Source: Rhodoferax sp. (GTDB lineage: Bacteria > Pseudomonadota > Gammaproteobacteria > Burkholderiales > Burkholderiaceae_C). From it: a stretch of 63,950 nucleotides of DNA. Positions 28,233-41,169 of this stretch are shown here, in pieces. The translations under genes and the position numbers were made by a program. Numbering within the stretch: the stretch's first letter is position 1; the number at the start of each line of letters is the position of its first letter. Below the pieces are notes generated by a model. It made no database searches, was not told the origin of the DNA, and worked only from the letters and a program-made list of their open reading frames with translations. The stretch is taken from contig NZ_JAQTWL010000017.1 of the NCBI RefSeq assembly GCF_028689295.1, forward strand, positions 1 through 63,950, given 5' to 3'.

Positions 28233-29463
28233 TCGTTTTGATGCCGCCTTTGTGTTGCGCCTGTCACTGGCGCAACTTATCAGCTGGGGCAGCGTTTTTT
28301 ATCTGTTTTCCTTGCTCATCGATCCGCTGGAACGCGACCTGGGACTGAGCCGCGCGCAAGTGTCGCTCGCGTTCAGCCTGGGTCTGCTGGCCGAAGGCTT
28401 GTTGGCCTATCCGGTGGGGCGCTGGATCGACCGCGGTCACGAGCGGGCGGTGATGACGGCTGGCTCGGTGCTGGCCGGGACGTGCCTGCTGCTGCACAGC
28501 GTGGTCACCAGCCAGACCGGTCTGTATGTTGTCTGGGCGGGCTTGGGCACGGCCATGGCGGCGGTGCTGTATGCGCCGGCTTTTGCCCTGGTGACGCGAC
28601 GCTTTCCGCACGACTTTCGCCGCGCCATCATCACGCTGACTTTTTTGGGCGGCCTGGCCAGCACGGTGTTTATTCCGCTCACGGCCGCTCTGATGAACGC
28701 CTTGGGCTGGCGCGCTGCCCTGGTCGTGCTGGCACTGCTGCACCTGCTGCTGTGTGCGCCGCTGCACTGGTTCACCTTGCAGGGTGCGCCGCAGCGTCAG
28801 CGGCGGGTCGCAGGCAGGGAGGCCAGCCGCGATGCGGGCCTGCGACCTTTGCTGCGCAGCGCGCCTTTCGTGCTGATCGGTGTTTTCACCGTGCTGATGA
28901 TGTCGGTCACCGTCGCCATTCCGGCCCACATGGTGAGTCTGCTGCGTGAAAACGGCTTGCCCGAGCTCTGGGTGATTGCGCTGCCGGCCGCCATTGGCGC
29001 GGTGCAGGTGGTGGGGCGTTTGCTGCTGTATTTTTTTGAGCACCATGCCGATCTGCACCGGGTGAACCTGCTGGTGCCGCTGCTGATCCCGCTGGCGGTG
29101 GGGGTGCTGCTGCTGGCACCCTTGACGGGTTCATGGCAGGTGGCGGTGGTTGGCCTGTTTGTGCTGCTCTACGGCCTGGGCAATGGCATGCTCACGATTG
29201 TCAAGGGCACGGCGATTGCGCAGTATGTGAGCCGTGACCACGTGGCCACGCTCAACGGTGCCCTGGGTGTGCCGCTGGCGCTGGCACGCGCTGCGGCACC
29301 GCTGATGCTGGGCGTGGTGTGGTCGCCGCAGGCGGGCTACAGCCACGGCTTGTGGCTGCTGCTGGGCCTGAGCGTGCTGGGCGTGGGCGCACTGATGCTG
29401 GCGCAGCGCCGGAGTCTGCGCCAGACCGGCCTGAAGTCGTCAGGAGCCGGCGGCCCGGGTTGA
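28198..29463 (+). CDS. Major facilitator superfamily transporter
   Basis: 421 residues with about 12 hydrophobic segments. It has MFS landmarks such as YPVGRWIDRGHERAVM between helices 2 and 3. The substrate cannot be assigned; the layout resembles monocarboxylate/oxalate-type permeases. The ATG at 28198 lies within a palindromic repeat half, and the first 8-9 residues (MANEVKQSM) are repeat-encoded. An in-frame ATG at 28222 would start just after most of that segment and is a real alternative. It begins 17 bases after the comM stop. Confidence 0.82.
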   Translation: MANEVKQSMPSNRFDAAFVLRLSLAQLISWGSVFYLFSLLIDPLERDLGLSRAQVSLAFSLGLLAEGLLAYPVGRWIDRGHERAVMTAGSVLAGTCLLLHSVVTSQTGLYVVWAGLGTAMAAVLYAPAFALVTRRFPHDFRRAIITLTFLGGLASTVFIPLTAALMNALGWRAALVVLALLHLLLCAPLHWFTLQGAPQRQRRVAGREASRDAGLRPLLRSAPFVLIGVFTVLMMSVTVAIPAHMVSLLRENGLPELWVIALPAAIGAVQVVGRLLLYFFEHHADLHRVNLLVPLLIPLAVGVLLLAPLTGSWQVAVVGLFVLLYGLGNGMLTIVKGTAIAQYVSRDHVATLNGALGVPLALARAAAPLMLGVVWSPQAGYSHGLWLLLGLSVLGVGALMLAQRRSLRQTGLKSSGAGGPG

Positions 29464-29490
29464 TCCAGCCCGGCGTTGCACGGGCAGGGA

Positions 29491-32349
29491 TTACAAATTA
29501 GGCGCCAGCAGGCGCTGCAGTTCACGCTCGTTCATGCCGCGTCGTGCGGCCAGGTCCTTGAGCTGGTCGTCGCCAATCTTTCCCACGTTGAAGTACACAC
29601 TGTCGGGGTGACCAAGGTAGAAGCCACTGACGCTCGCCGCCGGATTCATGGCCAGGCTATCGGTCAGCGTCATGCCGATGTCGGCACATTGCAGCAGCGC
29701 GAACATGTCTTTCTTGACGCTGTGGTCGGGGCAGGCCGGGTAGCCCGGCGCCGGGCGGATGCCCCGGTACTTTTCGGCAATCAAGTCGGCCGCTCCCAAC
29801 GGTTCATTGGGCGCATAACCCCACAGGTCGGTGCGCACTTTTTTGTGCAGGCACTCGGCAAAGGCCTCGGCCAGCCGATCCGCCAGTGATTTGAGCAGGA
29901 TGGCGCTGTAGTCGTCATGGGCGGCCAAAAACTGCGCTTCCTTCTTGTCGATGCCAAGGCCTGCGGTGACGGCAAAGACGCCGACGTAATCTTTGATGCC
30001 CACGTCATCGCGAGGCCACAGGCCGTGGCGATCCATGACTGCGGACGGCAGGGATCGCCGCGCTTCACTCGCAACGACGGTTCGTGGCGCGACAAAATCT
30101 GCCAGGCAGCGGCTGGGTCGCATGACGCCGTCGATTTCTTCCTTGGCGGCTTGCTGGCGCAGGCCGTACCAGGTCATGGCCACGGTGCTGCGACTCTCGT
30201 CGGTGTAAAGCTCGATGTCATCGTCGTTCACACTGTTGGCGGGGTAAAGCCCGACGATGGCATTGGCGCTGAGCCAGCGGCCTTCGATGATCTTTTTCAG
30301 CATGGTCTGGCCATCGGCAAAGATTTTTTTGGCCTCGACGCCGACCACCTCGTCTTCCAGAATGGCGGGAAACGGCCCGGCCAGGTCCCAGGTCTGGAAG
30401 AACGGGCCCCAGTCGATGTACTGTGCAATCTCGCTCAGGTCGAAGTTCCTGAAGACACGCTTGCCGATGAACTTCGGCGTGGTCGGCCGGTAACTGGTCC
30501 AGTCAATGGGTGTCTTGTTGGCGCGGGCCTTGGCCAGCGGCCACAGCGGTGTGACCTTCTTGTTGGCGTGTTGCTGGCGCACGCGCTCGTAGTCGGCGTC
30601 GAGTTCCAGCACAAACGCGCCGACGCCGTCGCCGAGCAGATTTTGCGCCACGCCCACGCTGCGCGAAGCGTCGGGCACATAGACCACCGGGCCGTCGTAA
30701 TGCGGCGAAATCTTGACCGCAGTGTGCACCCGGCTGGTGGTGGCGCCGCCGATCAGCAGCGGGATTTTTTTGATGCGGAAGTAGTCGTCCTTTTGCATCT
30801 CGCCGGCCACATAGGCCATTTCTTCCAGGCTGGGCGTGATCAGGCCCGACAGGCCGATGATGTCGGCGCGCTCGGCCTTGGCGCGCGCCAGAATCTCGTG
30901 ACACGGCACCATCACGCCCATGTTGACCACGTCGAAGTTGTTGCACTGCAGCACCACGGTGACGATGTTCTTGCCGATGTCATGCACGTCGCCCTTGACC
31001 GTGGCGATGATGATCTTGCCCTTGGTCTGCACGTCGCGGCCGGCCGCTTCGTCGCGCAGTTTTTCTTCTTCGATGTATGGGATCAGATGCGCCACTGCCT
31101 GCTTCATGACGCGCGCGCTTTTCACCACCTGCGGCAAAAACATCTTGCCTTGGCCGAACAGGTCGCCGACGATGCTCATGCCGGCCATCAGCGGCCCTTC
31201 GATCACATGCAGCGGGCGCCCGCCCCGGGCGATGATGGCTTGGTAAGCCTCCTCGGTGTCGGTCACGATGAAATCGGTGATGCCGTGCACCATGGCGTGG
31301 CTCAGGCGCTGCTCCACGCTCACGGGCTGCTCGGGTGTGCCGCGCCATTCGAGCTTTTTCGACTCATCTTTCGCGCCGCTTTTGGCGGTTTCGGCAATCT
31401 CGACCAGCCGTTCACCGGCATCCGGGCGGCGGTTCAGCACTACGTCTTCGACACGCTCGCGCAGCTCGGGCTCCAGGTCGTCATAGACGCCGACCATGCC
31501 GGCGTTGACGATGCCCATGTCCATGCCGGCCTTGATGGCGTGGTACAAAAAGACGGTGTGGATCGCTTCGCGCACCGGGTCGTTGCCGCGGAAGCTGAAC
31601 GAGACATTGGACACACCGCCGCTGACCTTGGCGCCCGGCAGGTGCTGTTTGATCCAGCGCGTGGCGTTGATGAAATCCACCGCGTAGTTGTTGTGCTCTT
31701 CGATGCCGGTGGCAATGGCGAAGATGTTGGGGTCGAAGATGATGTCTTCCGGCGGGAAGTCGACTTCGTCGACCAGGATGCGGTAGGCGCGTTCGCAGAT
31801 CCCGATCTTGCGCCCGTAGGTGTCGGCCTGGCCCTGCTCGTCGAACGCCATCACCACGGCAGCGGCACCGTAGCGGCGCAGCAATTTGGCCTGCCGCTTG
31901 AACGCGTCCACGCCTTCCTTCATGCTGATCGAGTTGACCACCGCCTTGCCCTGCACGCAGCGCAAGCCGGCCTCGATCACGCTCCACTTGCTCGAATCAA
32001 TCATCACCGGCACACGCGAGATGTCGGGCTCGGAGGCAATCAGGTTCAAGAAGCGCACCATGGCGGCCTGGCTGTCGAGCATGGCCTCGTCCATGTTGAT
32101 GTCGATGATCTGGGCGCCGTTTTCGACCTGCTGGCGCGCCACGCTTAAGCCCTGGTCAAAGTCGCCGTTGAGGATCATGCGTGCGAAAGCCTTCGAGCCG
32201 GTCACATTGGTGCGCTCGCCGATGTTGACAAAAGTCGCCGTCTGAGCCGTTTGAGGGCTTGGGGCAGACGCGTCGGCAAGCGGCGCAACGCCAATCGTCA
32301 ACGGCTCCAGGCCGGACAACTTCATGGGGGGAACAAGGGTTTCAGACAT
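29491..32349 (-). CDS. metH: Methionine synthase MetH, large part without the homocysteine module
   Basis: 952 residues. B12-dependent methionine synthase transfers a methyl group from methyl-tetrahydrofolate to homocysteine. Visible are the pterin-binding domain ([20 protein letters not shown]), the cap and cobalamin-binding domains ([11 protein letters not shown] with the cobalt-ligand His; [13 protein letters not shown]), and the activation domain with [12 protein letters not shown]. The N-terminal zinc homocysteine-binding domain (about 330 residues) is absent, as expected for a split MetH. A palindromic repeat adds about residues 757-782 in the activation domain. The ATG at 32349 follows CAGGTGAG. 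An SAH riboswitch lies upstream. Confidence 0.93.
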   Translation of the reverse strand: MSETLVPPMKLSGLEPLTIGVAPLADASAPSPQTAQTATFVNIGERTNVTGSKAFARMILNGDFDQGLSVARQQVENGAQIIDINMDEAMLDSQAAMVRFLNLIASEPDISRVPVMIDSSKWSVIEAGLRCVQGKAVVNSISMKEGVDAFKRQAKLLRRYGAAAVVMAFDEQGQADTYGRKIGICERAYRILVDEVDFPPEDIIFDPNIFAIATGIEEHNNYAVDFINATRWIKQHLPGAKVSGGVSNVSFSFRGNDPVREAIHTVFLYHAIKAGMDMGIVNAGMVGVYDDLEPELRERVEDVVLNRRPDAGERLVEIAETAKSGAKDESKKLEWRGTPEQPVSVEQRLSHAMVHGITDFIVTDTEEAYQAIIARGGRPLHVIEGPLMAGMSIVGDLFGQGKMFLPQVVKSARVMKQAVAHLIPYIEEEKLRDEAAGRDVQTKGKIIIATVKGDVHDIGKNIVTVVLQCNNFDVVNMGVMVPCHEILARAKAERADIIGLSGLITPSLEEMAYVAGEMQKDDYFRIKKIPLLIGGATTSRVHTAVKISPHYDGPVVYVPDASRSVGVAQNLLGDGVGAFVLELDADYERVRQQHANKKVTPLWPLAKARANKTPIDWTSYRPTTPKFIGKRVFRNFDLSEIAQYIDWGPFFQTWDLAGPFPAILEDEVVGVEAKKIFADGQTMLKKIIEGRWLSANAIVGLYPANSVNDDDIELYTDESRSTVAMTWYGLRQQAAKEEIDGVMRPSRCLADFVAPRTVVASEARRSLPSAVMDRHGLWPRDDVGIKDYVGVFAVTAGLGIDKKEAQFLAAHDDYSAILLKSLADRLAEAFAECLHKKVRTDLWGYAPNEPLGAADLIAEKYRGIRPAPGYPACPDHSVKKDMFALLQCADIGMTLTDSLAMNPAASVSGFYLGHPDSVYFNVGKIGDDQLKDLAARRGMNERELQRLLAPNL
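30004..30078. repeat. Palindromic repeat element, copy C, inside metH
   Basis: A 75-base element, exactly 25 codons. Outer arms are GTCATCGCGAG and CTCGCAACGAC, and the inner stem GGCGATCC pairs with GGATCGCC. On the coding strand it reads in frame as about 25 residues (including [19 protein letters not shown]) between DFVAPR and the conserved [11 protein letters not shown] segment of the activation domain. The normal family has only a few residues there. Confidence 0.85.
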
Positions 32350-32378
32350 GCAACTCACCTGTGGATTTCAATTGTGGC

Positions 32379-32446
32379 AGGTGAGCGTCGTTGGGATGAC
32401 TCCAAGCCTGACGGGCCGTGTGGTCCGCTGCAACGCTCCTTGGAAG
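32379..32446 (-). promoter_or_regulatory. S-adenosylhomocysteine (SAH) riboswitch
   Basis: On the minus strand the leader reads CCAAGGAGCGTTGCAGCGG, then CAGGCTTGG and CCCAACGACGCTCACC. This reproduces the conserved parts of the SAH riboswitch: GAGGAGCGYUGC, the CAGGCUYGG segment pairing with CC(G/A)AGG, and the AACGRCGCUCAC end that pairs with GAGCG. These riboswitches turn on SAH-recycling genes (ahcY, metF, metH) when SAH builds up. The element ends about 30 bases before the metH start. Confidence 0.87.
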
Positions 32447-32532
32447 TCCGTGATTTTAAGGGCTGTTCGTGCTGCTCGTTATCGGCTTGCGCAGAGCCAA
32501 CACGAGTTGGCTGACCACGGTCATACGAAGTT

Positions 32533-32558
32533 AAAAAGCGCCCATGCAGGCGCTTTTT
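32533..32558 (-). terminator. Intrinsic terminator after gap
   Basis: AAAAAGCGCC (32533-32542) pairs perfectly with GGCGCTTTTT (32549-32558) around CATGCA. T-runs lie on both strands. It separates gap from the metH leader on the minus strand. Confidence 0.92.
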
Positions 32559-32577
32559 TGCTTGGGGTATGGAAGGC

Positions 32578-33606
<1,029 letters not shown>

Positions 33607-33614
33607 TTACCTCG

Positions 33615-35675
33615 TTATTTTCGCAGCACTTTTTCCACCGTGTCCGCGACGTTTTCCGGTGTGAAGCCAAAGTGCTTGAACAGCACTGGCGCCGGCGCGG
33701 ACTCGCCGAAGCTGTCGATGCCGACCACCGCCGCACAGCCGTATTGCCACCAGCCGCCACTGACGCCCATTTCGACCGCAATGCGCGGCACGCCCTTGGG
33801 TAGCACTGCCGTCTTGTAGGCAGCATCCTGCTGGTCGAACGTGGTGGTGCTGGGCATGGAAACCACGCGCACGGCAATTTTGCGGGTCGCCAGCAGTTCT
33901 TGTGCTTTGAGTGCCAAAGGCACCTCGGAGCCGGTGGCGATGATGACGGCCTGCGCTTTTTTCTTCAGGCCCACCTCGGTCGGTTCGGCCAGCACGTAAG
34001 CACCTTTGCTGATATCGCCCAGGCTGGACTTGGGGGCGTAGATAATGTTCTGGCGGCTCAGCAGCAGGGCCGTGGGCTTGGCTTTGTTTTGCAGCGCCAC
34101 GGCCCAGGCCACGGCCGTCTCAGCCGTGTCACCGGGGCGCCAGACGTCCAGATTCGGGATCAGGCGCAGGCTGGCCGCATGTTCGATCGACTGGTGCGTG
34201 GGGCCGTCTTCGCCCAGACCGATGCTGTCGTGCGTGAACACATGCACCACGCGCAGCTTCATCAGCGCGGCCATGCGGATGGCATTGCGGCTGTAGTCGC
34301 TGAACGTGAGGAAGGTGCCGCCATAGGGGATGAAGCCACCATGCAGCGCCACACCGTTCATGATGGCGGCCATGCCGAATTCGCGCACGCCGTAGCTGAT
34401 GTGTCGGCCACCGTTGCCGATGCCGCTCAGGGAATCAAAGCGCAGGCTGGGCGTGCTCTTGGTGTTGGTCAGGTTGGAACCGGTCAGGTCGGCCGAGCCA
34501 CCGAGCATTTCGGGCAGCGCGGCAGTGAACGCTTCGAGCGCGAGCTGGCTGGCCTTGCGGCTGGCCACGGTCTCGGCCTTGGTGTGCGCGGCCACCGCAG
34601 TGTCCACCGCCACCTGGGCAAAGTTCTTGGGCAGCTCGCCCTTCATGCGGCGCACCAGTTCTTTGGCAAGCGCCGGGTGGGCTTTCTTGTAGGCGGCGAA
34701 TTTGTCGTTCCAGGATTTTTCTGCGACGCTGCCTGCGGCTTTGGCATCCCAGGCGGCGTAGATGGCTTTGGGAACCACAAACGGCGCAGACGTCCAGCCG
34801 ATGGCGGTACGCGTGAGTTTGATTTCTTCCGCGCCCAGCGGCTCGCCGTGGGCTTTGGCGGTGCCGGCGCGATTCGGCGAGCCCGCACCAATGGCGGTCT
34901 TGCAGATGATCAGCGTCGGCTTGTCGGCAGATTTTTTGGCCTCGGCAATGGTCTCGGCGACCAGCGCGGCATTTTGCCCGTCGATGGGGCCGAGCACGTT
35001 CCAGCCGTAAGCCACAAAACGCAGCGCGGTGTTGTCGATGAACCATGGGCTGACCTGGCCGTCGATCGAGATGCCGTTGTCGTCGTAGAGGGCGATCAGC
35101 TTGTTGAGCCTCCAGGCCCCGGCCAGCGCGCAGGCCTCGTGGCTGATGCCTTCCATCAGGCAGCCGTCGCCCATGAAAGCGTAAGTGTGGTGGTTGACCA
35201 CGTCCAGGCCGTCACGGTTGAATTCCTGGGCCAACAGCTTCTCGGCCAGCGCCATGCCGACCGCGTTGGTGATGCCCTGGCCCAGCGGGCCGGTGGTGGT
35301 TTCCACACCAGGGGTCACGTCCACTTCGGGGTGGCCCGGCGTCTTGCTGTGCAATTGGCGAAACTTTTTCAGCTCAGCCATGGGCAGCTTGTAGCCGGTC
35401 AGGTGCAGCACCGAATACAGCAGCATGGAGCCGTGACCGTTGGAAAGCACAAAGCGGTCGCGGTCGAGCCACTTGGGGTTGGCCGGGTTGTGCTTGAGGT
35501 GGCTGCCCCACAGCGCCACGGCCATGTCGGCCATGCCCATGGGCGCGCCGGGGTGGCCCGAGTTGGCGGCCTGCACCGCGTCCATGCTCAGCGCGCGGAT
35601 GGCGTTGGCCATGTCAGCAGGAGTCACGGCAGCGGCGCTTTGGGTTGCCGGAGGGGTTTGGGTGGTTTCAGCCAT
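33615..35675 (-). CDS. tkt: Transketolase
   Basis: 686 residues, full length. The thiamine-diphosphate domain has [18 protein letters not shown] and [14 protein letters not shown], the Pyr domain has [14 protein letters not shown], and the C-terminal domain follows. Transketolase moves two-carbon units in the non-oxidative pentose phosphate pathway. Its product glyceraldehyde 3-phosphate is the substrate of the adjacent gap gene. The ATG at 35675 begins [12 protein letters not shown]. Confidence 0.97.
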   Translation of the reverse strand: MAETTQTPPATQSAAAVTPADMANAIRALSMDAVQAANSGHPGAPMGMADMAVALWGSHLKHNPANPKWLDRDRFVLSNGHGSMLLYSVLHLTGYKLPMAELKKFRQLHSKTPGHPEVDVTPGVETTTGPLGQGITNAVGMALAEKLLAQEFNRDGLDVVNHHTYAFMGDGCLMEGISHEACALAGAWRLNKLIALYDDNGISIDGQVSPWFIDNTALRFVAYGWNVLGPIDGQNAALVAETIAEAKKSADKPTLIICKTAIGAGSPNRAGTAKAHGEPLGAEEIKLTRTAIGWTSAPFVVPKAIYAAWDAKAAGSVAEKSWNDKFAAYKKAHPALAKELVRRMKGELPKNFAQVAVDTAVAAHTKAETVASRKASQLALEAFTAALPEMLGGSADLTGSNLTNTKSTPSLRFDSLSGIGNGGRHISYGVREFGMAAIMNGVALHGGFIPYGGTFLTFSDYSRNAIRMAALMKLRVVHVFTHDSIGLGEDGPTHQSIEHAASLRLIPNLDVWRPGDTAETAVAWAVALQNKAKPTALLLSRQNIIYAPKSSLGDISKGAYVLAEPTEVGLKKKAQAVIIATGSEVPLALKAQELLATRKIAVRVVSMPSTTTFDQQDAAYKTAVLPKGVPRIAVEMGVSGGWWQYGCAAVVGIDSFGESAPAPVLFKHFGFTPENVADTVEKVLRK

Positions 35676-35809
35676 GGAGGGATGCCTTATCAGATTGAAC
35701 GAAGTGGATGACTGAATTTTACGAATTCAATTGTTCCGGTTAAAAAAACAATCAACCACCCTGTTGATAAAAATCAGGGTCGATGAAAAAACTTGCAGCT
35801 TGTCGTGGC

Positions 35810-36277
35810 TCATTTCAGCGGTATCGGCTGCGCTGCCGGGACCGGCACGGCCGTCACGCTGTTCTTCGGGCTGCCATCGATCAGCTTGTCGGAGTACACC
35901 AGATAGACCAGCGTGTTGCGCTTGCTGTCCACCATACGCACCACGCGCACATGCTTGAACAGGAAGGAGGTGCGGGCATTGAACACTTCGTCCTGCAGGG
36001 CGATCTTGCCCTTGAAGGCGATCGGGCCGATCTGGCGGCAAGCCACCGCCGCGTCAGACGTGTCTTCGGCCAAGCCCAGCGCCCCTGCGTAACCGCCTGT
36101 TTTGGCGTGCGACAAATAGCAGGCCACCCCGACCACCTCGGGGTCGTCGAACACCTCCACCACCACTTTGTCGTTGGGACTCAACAGTTTGAATGTGGTG
36201 CTGACTTCGCCCACAGTTTCGGCAATGGCGCCTGACGATGCCAATAGAACAGCAATGGCCAACAACAATTTTTTCAT
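35810..36277 (-). CDS. creA: CreA family periplasmic protein
   Basis: 155 residues with a cleavable signal peptide (MKKLLLAIAVLLASSGAIAE). The CreA domain includes VVVEVFDDPEVVGVACYLSH, RTSFLFKHVRVVRMVDSKRN and VYLVYSDKLIDGSPKNS. CreA is a conserved exported protein of unknown function, first named in the E. coli creABCD cluster. The ATG at 36277 is selected by the signal peptide; an upstream in-frame start at 36322 adds unrelated residues. Confidence 0.9.
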   Translation of the reverse strand: MKKLLLAIAVLLASSGAIAETVGEVSTTFKLLSPNDKVVVEVFDDPEVVGVACYLSHAKTGGYAGALGLAEDTSDAAVACRQIGPIAFKGKIALQDEVFNARTSFLFKHVRVVRMVDSKRNTLVYLVYSDKLIDGSPKNSVTAVPVPAAQPIPLK

Positions 36278-36531
36278 CGAATGCACTTTCAGCGTGGTCA
36301 AGATCACCCGGCCAAAGCGCAAGCGAAAACGCGCCCGGTCGGGTGTTGAGCGCTGATTGTCAACGGCTTTTGATAGTCAGCATCTCTGAGCCCATCCCGC
36401 CTAGAACGGCTTGAAGGGAGACAGCTCATGCCAATGGCATTCGTCAACCGCAAAATTGAAAAAGTGCCAACGCATTGGGTCCACGTTCCCATTCTGCAGA
36501 GCCGCCGGTCTGCCACACAAAAGCTTTCGGC

Positions 36532-36896
36532 ATGAACAAACAGAACCTCAGCGAAGATGACACCAGCGCAAAATTCATCACACCGGCGCTGTACCGGGCC
36601 GGTTGGGCCGAAGCCGCCATTCGCCGTCAGGTGGCTTTTACGTCGGGTCGCATCATCGTGCGGGGCAAGCTGGTCACGCGCGGCAAAGCCAAGCGGGCTG
36701 ACTATGTGCTGTATATCGGGCACTTTCCATTGCCTTGATCGAGGCCAAGCACAACTTCAAGTGCGTGGGCGACGGCATGCAGCAGGCGCTGGACTACGCC
36801 ACCACGCTCGACATTCCCTTCGTTTTCTCCAGTAACGGCAACAGTTTTGTGTTGCATGACCGCACCGGCACATCACTGCAACTGAAAATTAGTTAG
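36532..36896 (+). pseudogene. hsdR' - frameshifted N-terminal fragment of a type I restriction enzyme
   Basis: The first part (36532-36728) reads MNKQNLSEDDTSAKFITPAL and GRIIVRGKLVTRGKAKRADY, the N-terminus of EcoEI-class HsdR subunits. At about 36728 the match shifts frame and continues as IALIEAKHN...VGDGMQQALDY...PFVFSSNGNSFVLHDRTGTS, which contains the HsdR nuclease motif region (E-x-K in IEAK). It ends at a TAG at 36894-36896. So it is frameshifted and truncated to about 120 of some 800 residues. No hsdM or hsdS lies nearby. Confidence 0.85.
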
Positions 36897-37133
36897 TGTA
36901 GGGGTGAGCAAAGTCTTGCCGGTCCCACCATTTGAAATCAACGGCTTAGATTTATCCGGATTCAAAGTTTTGCCGGTTTTGCAGGCAAAGTCTTGCCGAA
37001 AGTTGGACTTCTGAACCCAAAGACTTGCCGTTTGGTTTCCGGCAAAAGTTTGGTGTGAAAAAGTGCTTCAAAACTTTTCAAGTTCGGCTCAAACAATGCA
37101 CAAGCAGAGTGACAGGCAGACATTCCTGATTCG
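36897..37133. repeat. Cluster of CAAAGTYTTGCCG repeats, possible transposon end
   Basis: Non-coding. Direct copies of CAAAG(T/A)YTTGCCG start at 36909, 36963, 36986 and 37018, and one inverted copy (CGGCAAAAGTTTG) lies at 37040-37052. The third copy is inside the perfect inverted repeat GGCAA-AGTC-TTGCC (36985-36998). The stretch begins TGTAGGGGTGAG at 36897, exactly after the hsdR fragment stops. Multiple spaced transposase-binding repeats next to a 5'-TGT end are typical of Tn7/Tn552/Mu-type elements. The identification is inference. Confidence 0.5.
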
Positions 37134-37511
37134 GCCCTGCGCGAGCAATACGTGCCTTTCGGGCACTCGAATTTCCAGACGATCATTCGTGAAATCAAGG
37201 CCTTTGCAGCACAACCTGGTGGCCAGGCCATCGTGGTGATGACCGTGGTGGGTGATTCGGTGCCAGCCATGTTCAAGGAGGCCATCAATCAGGGCGTGAA
37301 AGCCACTGACATCCCGATCCTGGGTCTTGACGTTGTTGACAGCGACCTGGAAGGCCTTGACACCACCCCGCTGGTCGGTCATCTGAGTTGCTGGTGCTAC
37401 TTCCAGAACGTTGACACGCCACTGAACAAACAGTTGAAGACCGAGTGGCGCCAATATGTGGAAGCCAAGAAGCTGAAACATCGCCCCGATATGGTGATTG
37501 ACCCAATGGTG
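37134..37511 (+). pseudogene. urtA' - internal fragment of urea ABC transporter binding protein
   Basis: The open frame includes REQYVPFGHSNFQTIIREIK, IVVMTVVGDSVPAMFKEAI and LVGHLSCWCYFQNVDTPLNK, ending RPDMVIDPMV. This aligns by eye with the middle to C-terminal part of UrtA (PLGHTDFQTI, GDSNVAFFKAL, AGHLAAWNYFQS, DPMEA). The start and end of the protein are missing. The frame runs directly into an urtE fragment. Confidence 0.75.
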
Positions 37512-37781
37512 GGCTATGTCCCCCAAGGCAGGGAGGTGTTTCCGGATCTTACCGCGGACGAAAACTTGCGCATTGGAGCCCTCACTGGGGAGCGACGTCT
37601 GGCATCCGCTCAAAAAGTATTTACATATTCGGACGTCAATCAGCTATTCCCAGTGCTCAAAACAATGAGTTCCCGTGTGGCGGGAAACCTTTCAGGCGGA
37701 CAACAGCAACAACTGGCCATTGCCCGCGCGCTATTGACTAATCCGGCGCTCTTAATTCTGGACGAGCCCACGGAGGGTATC
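37512..37781 (+). pseudogene. 'urtE' - internal fragment of urea ABC transporter ATPase
   Basis: In the same frame as the urtA fragment. It reads GYVPQGREVFPDLTADENLR, then LFPVLKTMSSRVAGNLSGGQ and the Walker B region LLTNPALLILDEPTEGI. This is the Q-loop to Walker B part of a UrtE-type ATPase. The Walker A part and the C-terminus are missing. The junction to urtA implies deletion of urtB, urtC and urtD from an ancestral urtABCDE operon. Confidence 0.8.
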
Positions 37782-38348
37782 GTTGAACTGACGGGCTTGA
37801 GCTACCCGGCAGTGCGCGCCACGATCGATCTGTTCGAGACAGGTGGCTGGACAGCCATACGGCCATCACGTCGTGGACGCCCCAGAGGCGATGGACGGGT
37901 ATTGAGCCCAGCGCAGGAAGATACCCGCCAGAAGCTCTCCATGATCGCCACCGTCACCAACCAGGGCAAGACCCGCTGAATGATCATTGAGGAAGCCTTT
38001 GACGCCGACAAATTCATCGAATTTCTGCAAGCCCTGATCAAGGACGCAGGCAAGAAGTTGTTCCTGATCCTGGACAACCTGCGGGTGCATCACAGCAAGG
38101 TCGTCAAGGCCTGGGTGGCTGAACGTAAGGAACAAATTGAACTCTTTTACCTGCCCAGCTACAGCCCGCAGCTCAATCCCGAGGAAAGGCTTAACGCAGA
38201 CCTGAAACAGGAGATGAGCAAGCGCGTGCCGGTTCGTACCAAGGCCAAGTTACGCCATGCGGCCAACGAGCATATGACGATGCTGGAGCAAAACCCGCAG
38301 CGGGTTATCGGTTATTTCCAGGATCGGCATGTGCAATACGCGGATTGA
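37782..38348 (+). pseudogene. IS630-family transposase remnant
   Basis: In the same frame as the preceding fragments. The N-terminal HTH part (LTGLSYPAVRATIDLFETGG, ending RVLSPAQE) is joined directly to the DDE C-terminal part (TRQKLSMIATVTNQGKTR), so about 90-130 residues with the first catalytic Asp (HWGDET) are deleted. A TGA at 37977-37979 replaces the conserved Trp codon of KTRWMI. The rest (MIIEEAFDADKFIEFLQALI, LILDNLRVHHSK, LNPEERLNADLKQ) runs to TGA at 38348, keeping the second Asp and the Glu. It is inactive. Confidence 0.9.
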
Positions 38349-38526
38349 GACTTCATCGGGCCGGATCAATAGTCGGCATAACCTATCACACCACAAAGCA
38401 GGAAAACTTTGGTATCGCCAACAAGAACAAATATAAATTAAACAAAGCTATCGCGGAATCTCTTCAATAGCTTTCTCAATTTATGAGCTCAAATTTCTCA
38501 CCTTATGACCCTATCTACACAAGGCA
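38349..38526. other. AT-rich spacer downstream of gyrB
   Basis: 178 bases between the transposase remnant and the gyrB stop, clearly richer in A and T than the surroundings. It contains a weak hairpin (see terminator) and CTATCTACA near 38511, a two-mismatch relative of a DnaA box. Nothing else is recognised. Confidence 0.4.
38444..38474 (-). terminator. Weak candidate terminator of gyrB
   Basis: AAAGCTAT pairs with ATAGCTTT around a 15-base loop. On the minus strand it is followed by GTTTAATTTATATTTG, which is T-rich. The stem is AT-rich, so confidence is low. Confidence 0.35.

Positions 38527-41169
<2,643 letters not shown>

Noticed and set aside
29917..32148. 743-codon plus-strand frame opposite metH
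   Set aside because: Antisense shadow of metH; His/Asp-rich and without motifs.
33900..35711. 603-codon plus-strand frame opposite tkt
   Set aside because: Antisense shadow of transketolase.
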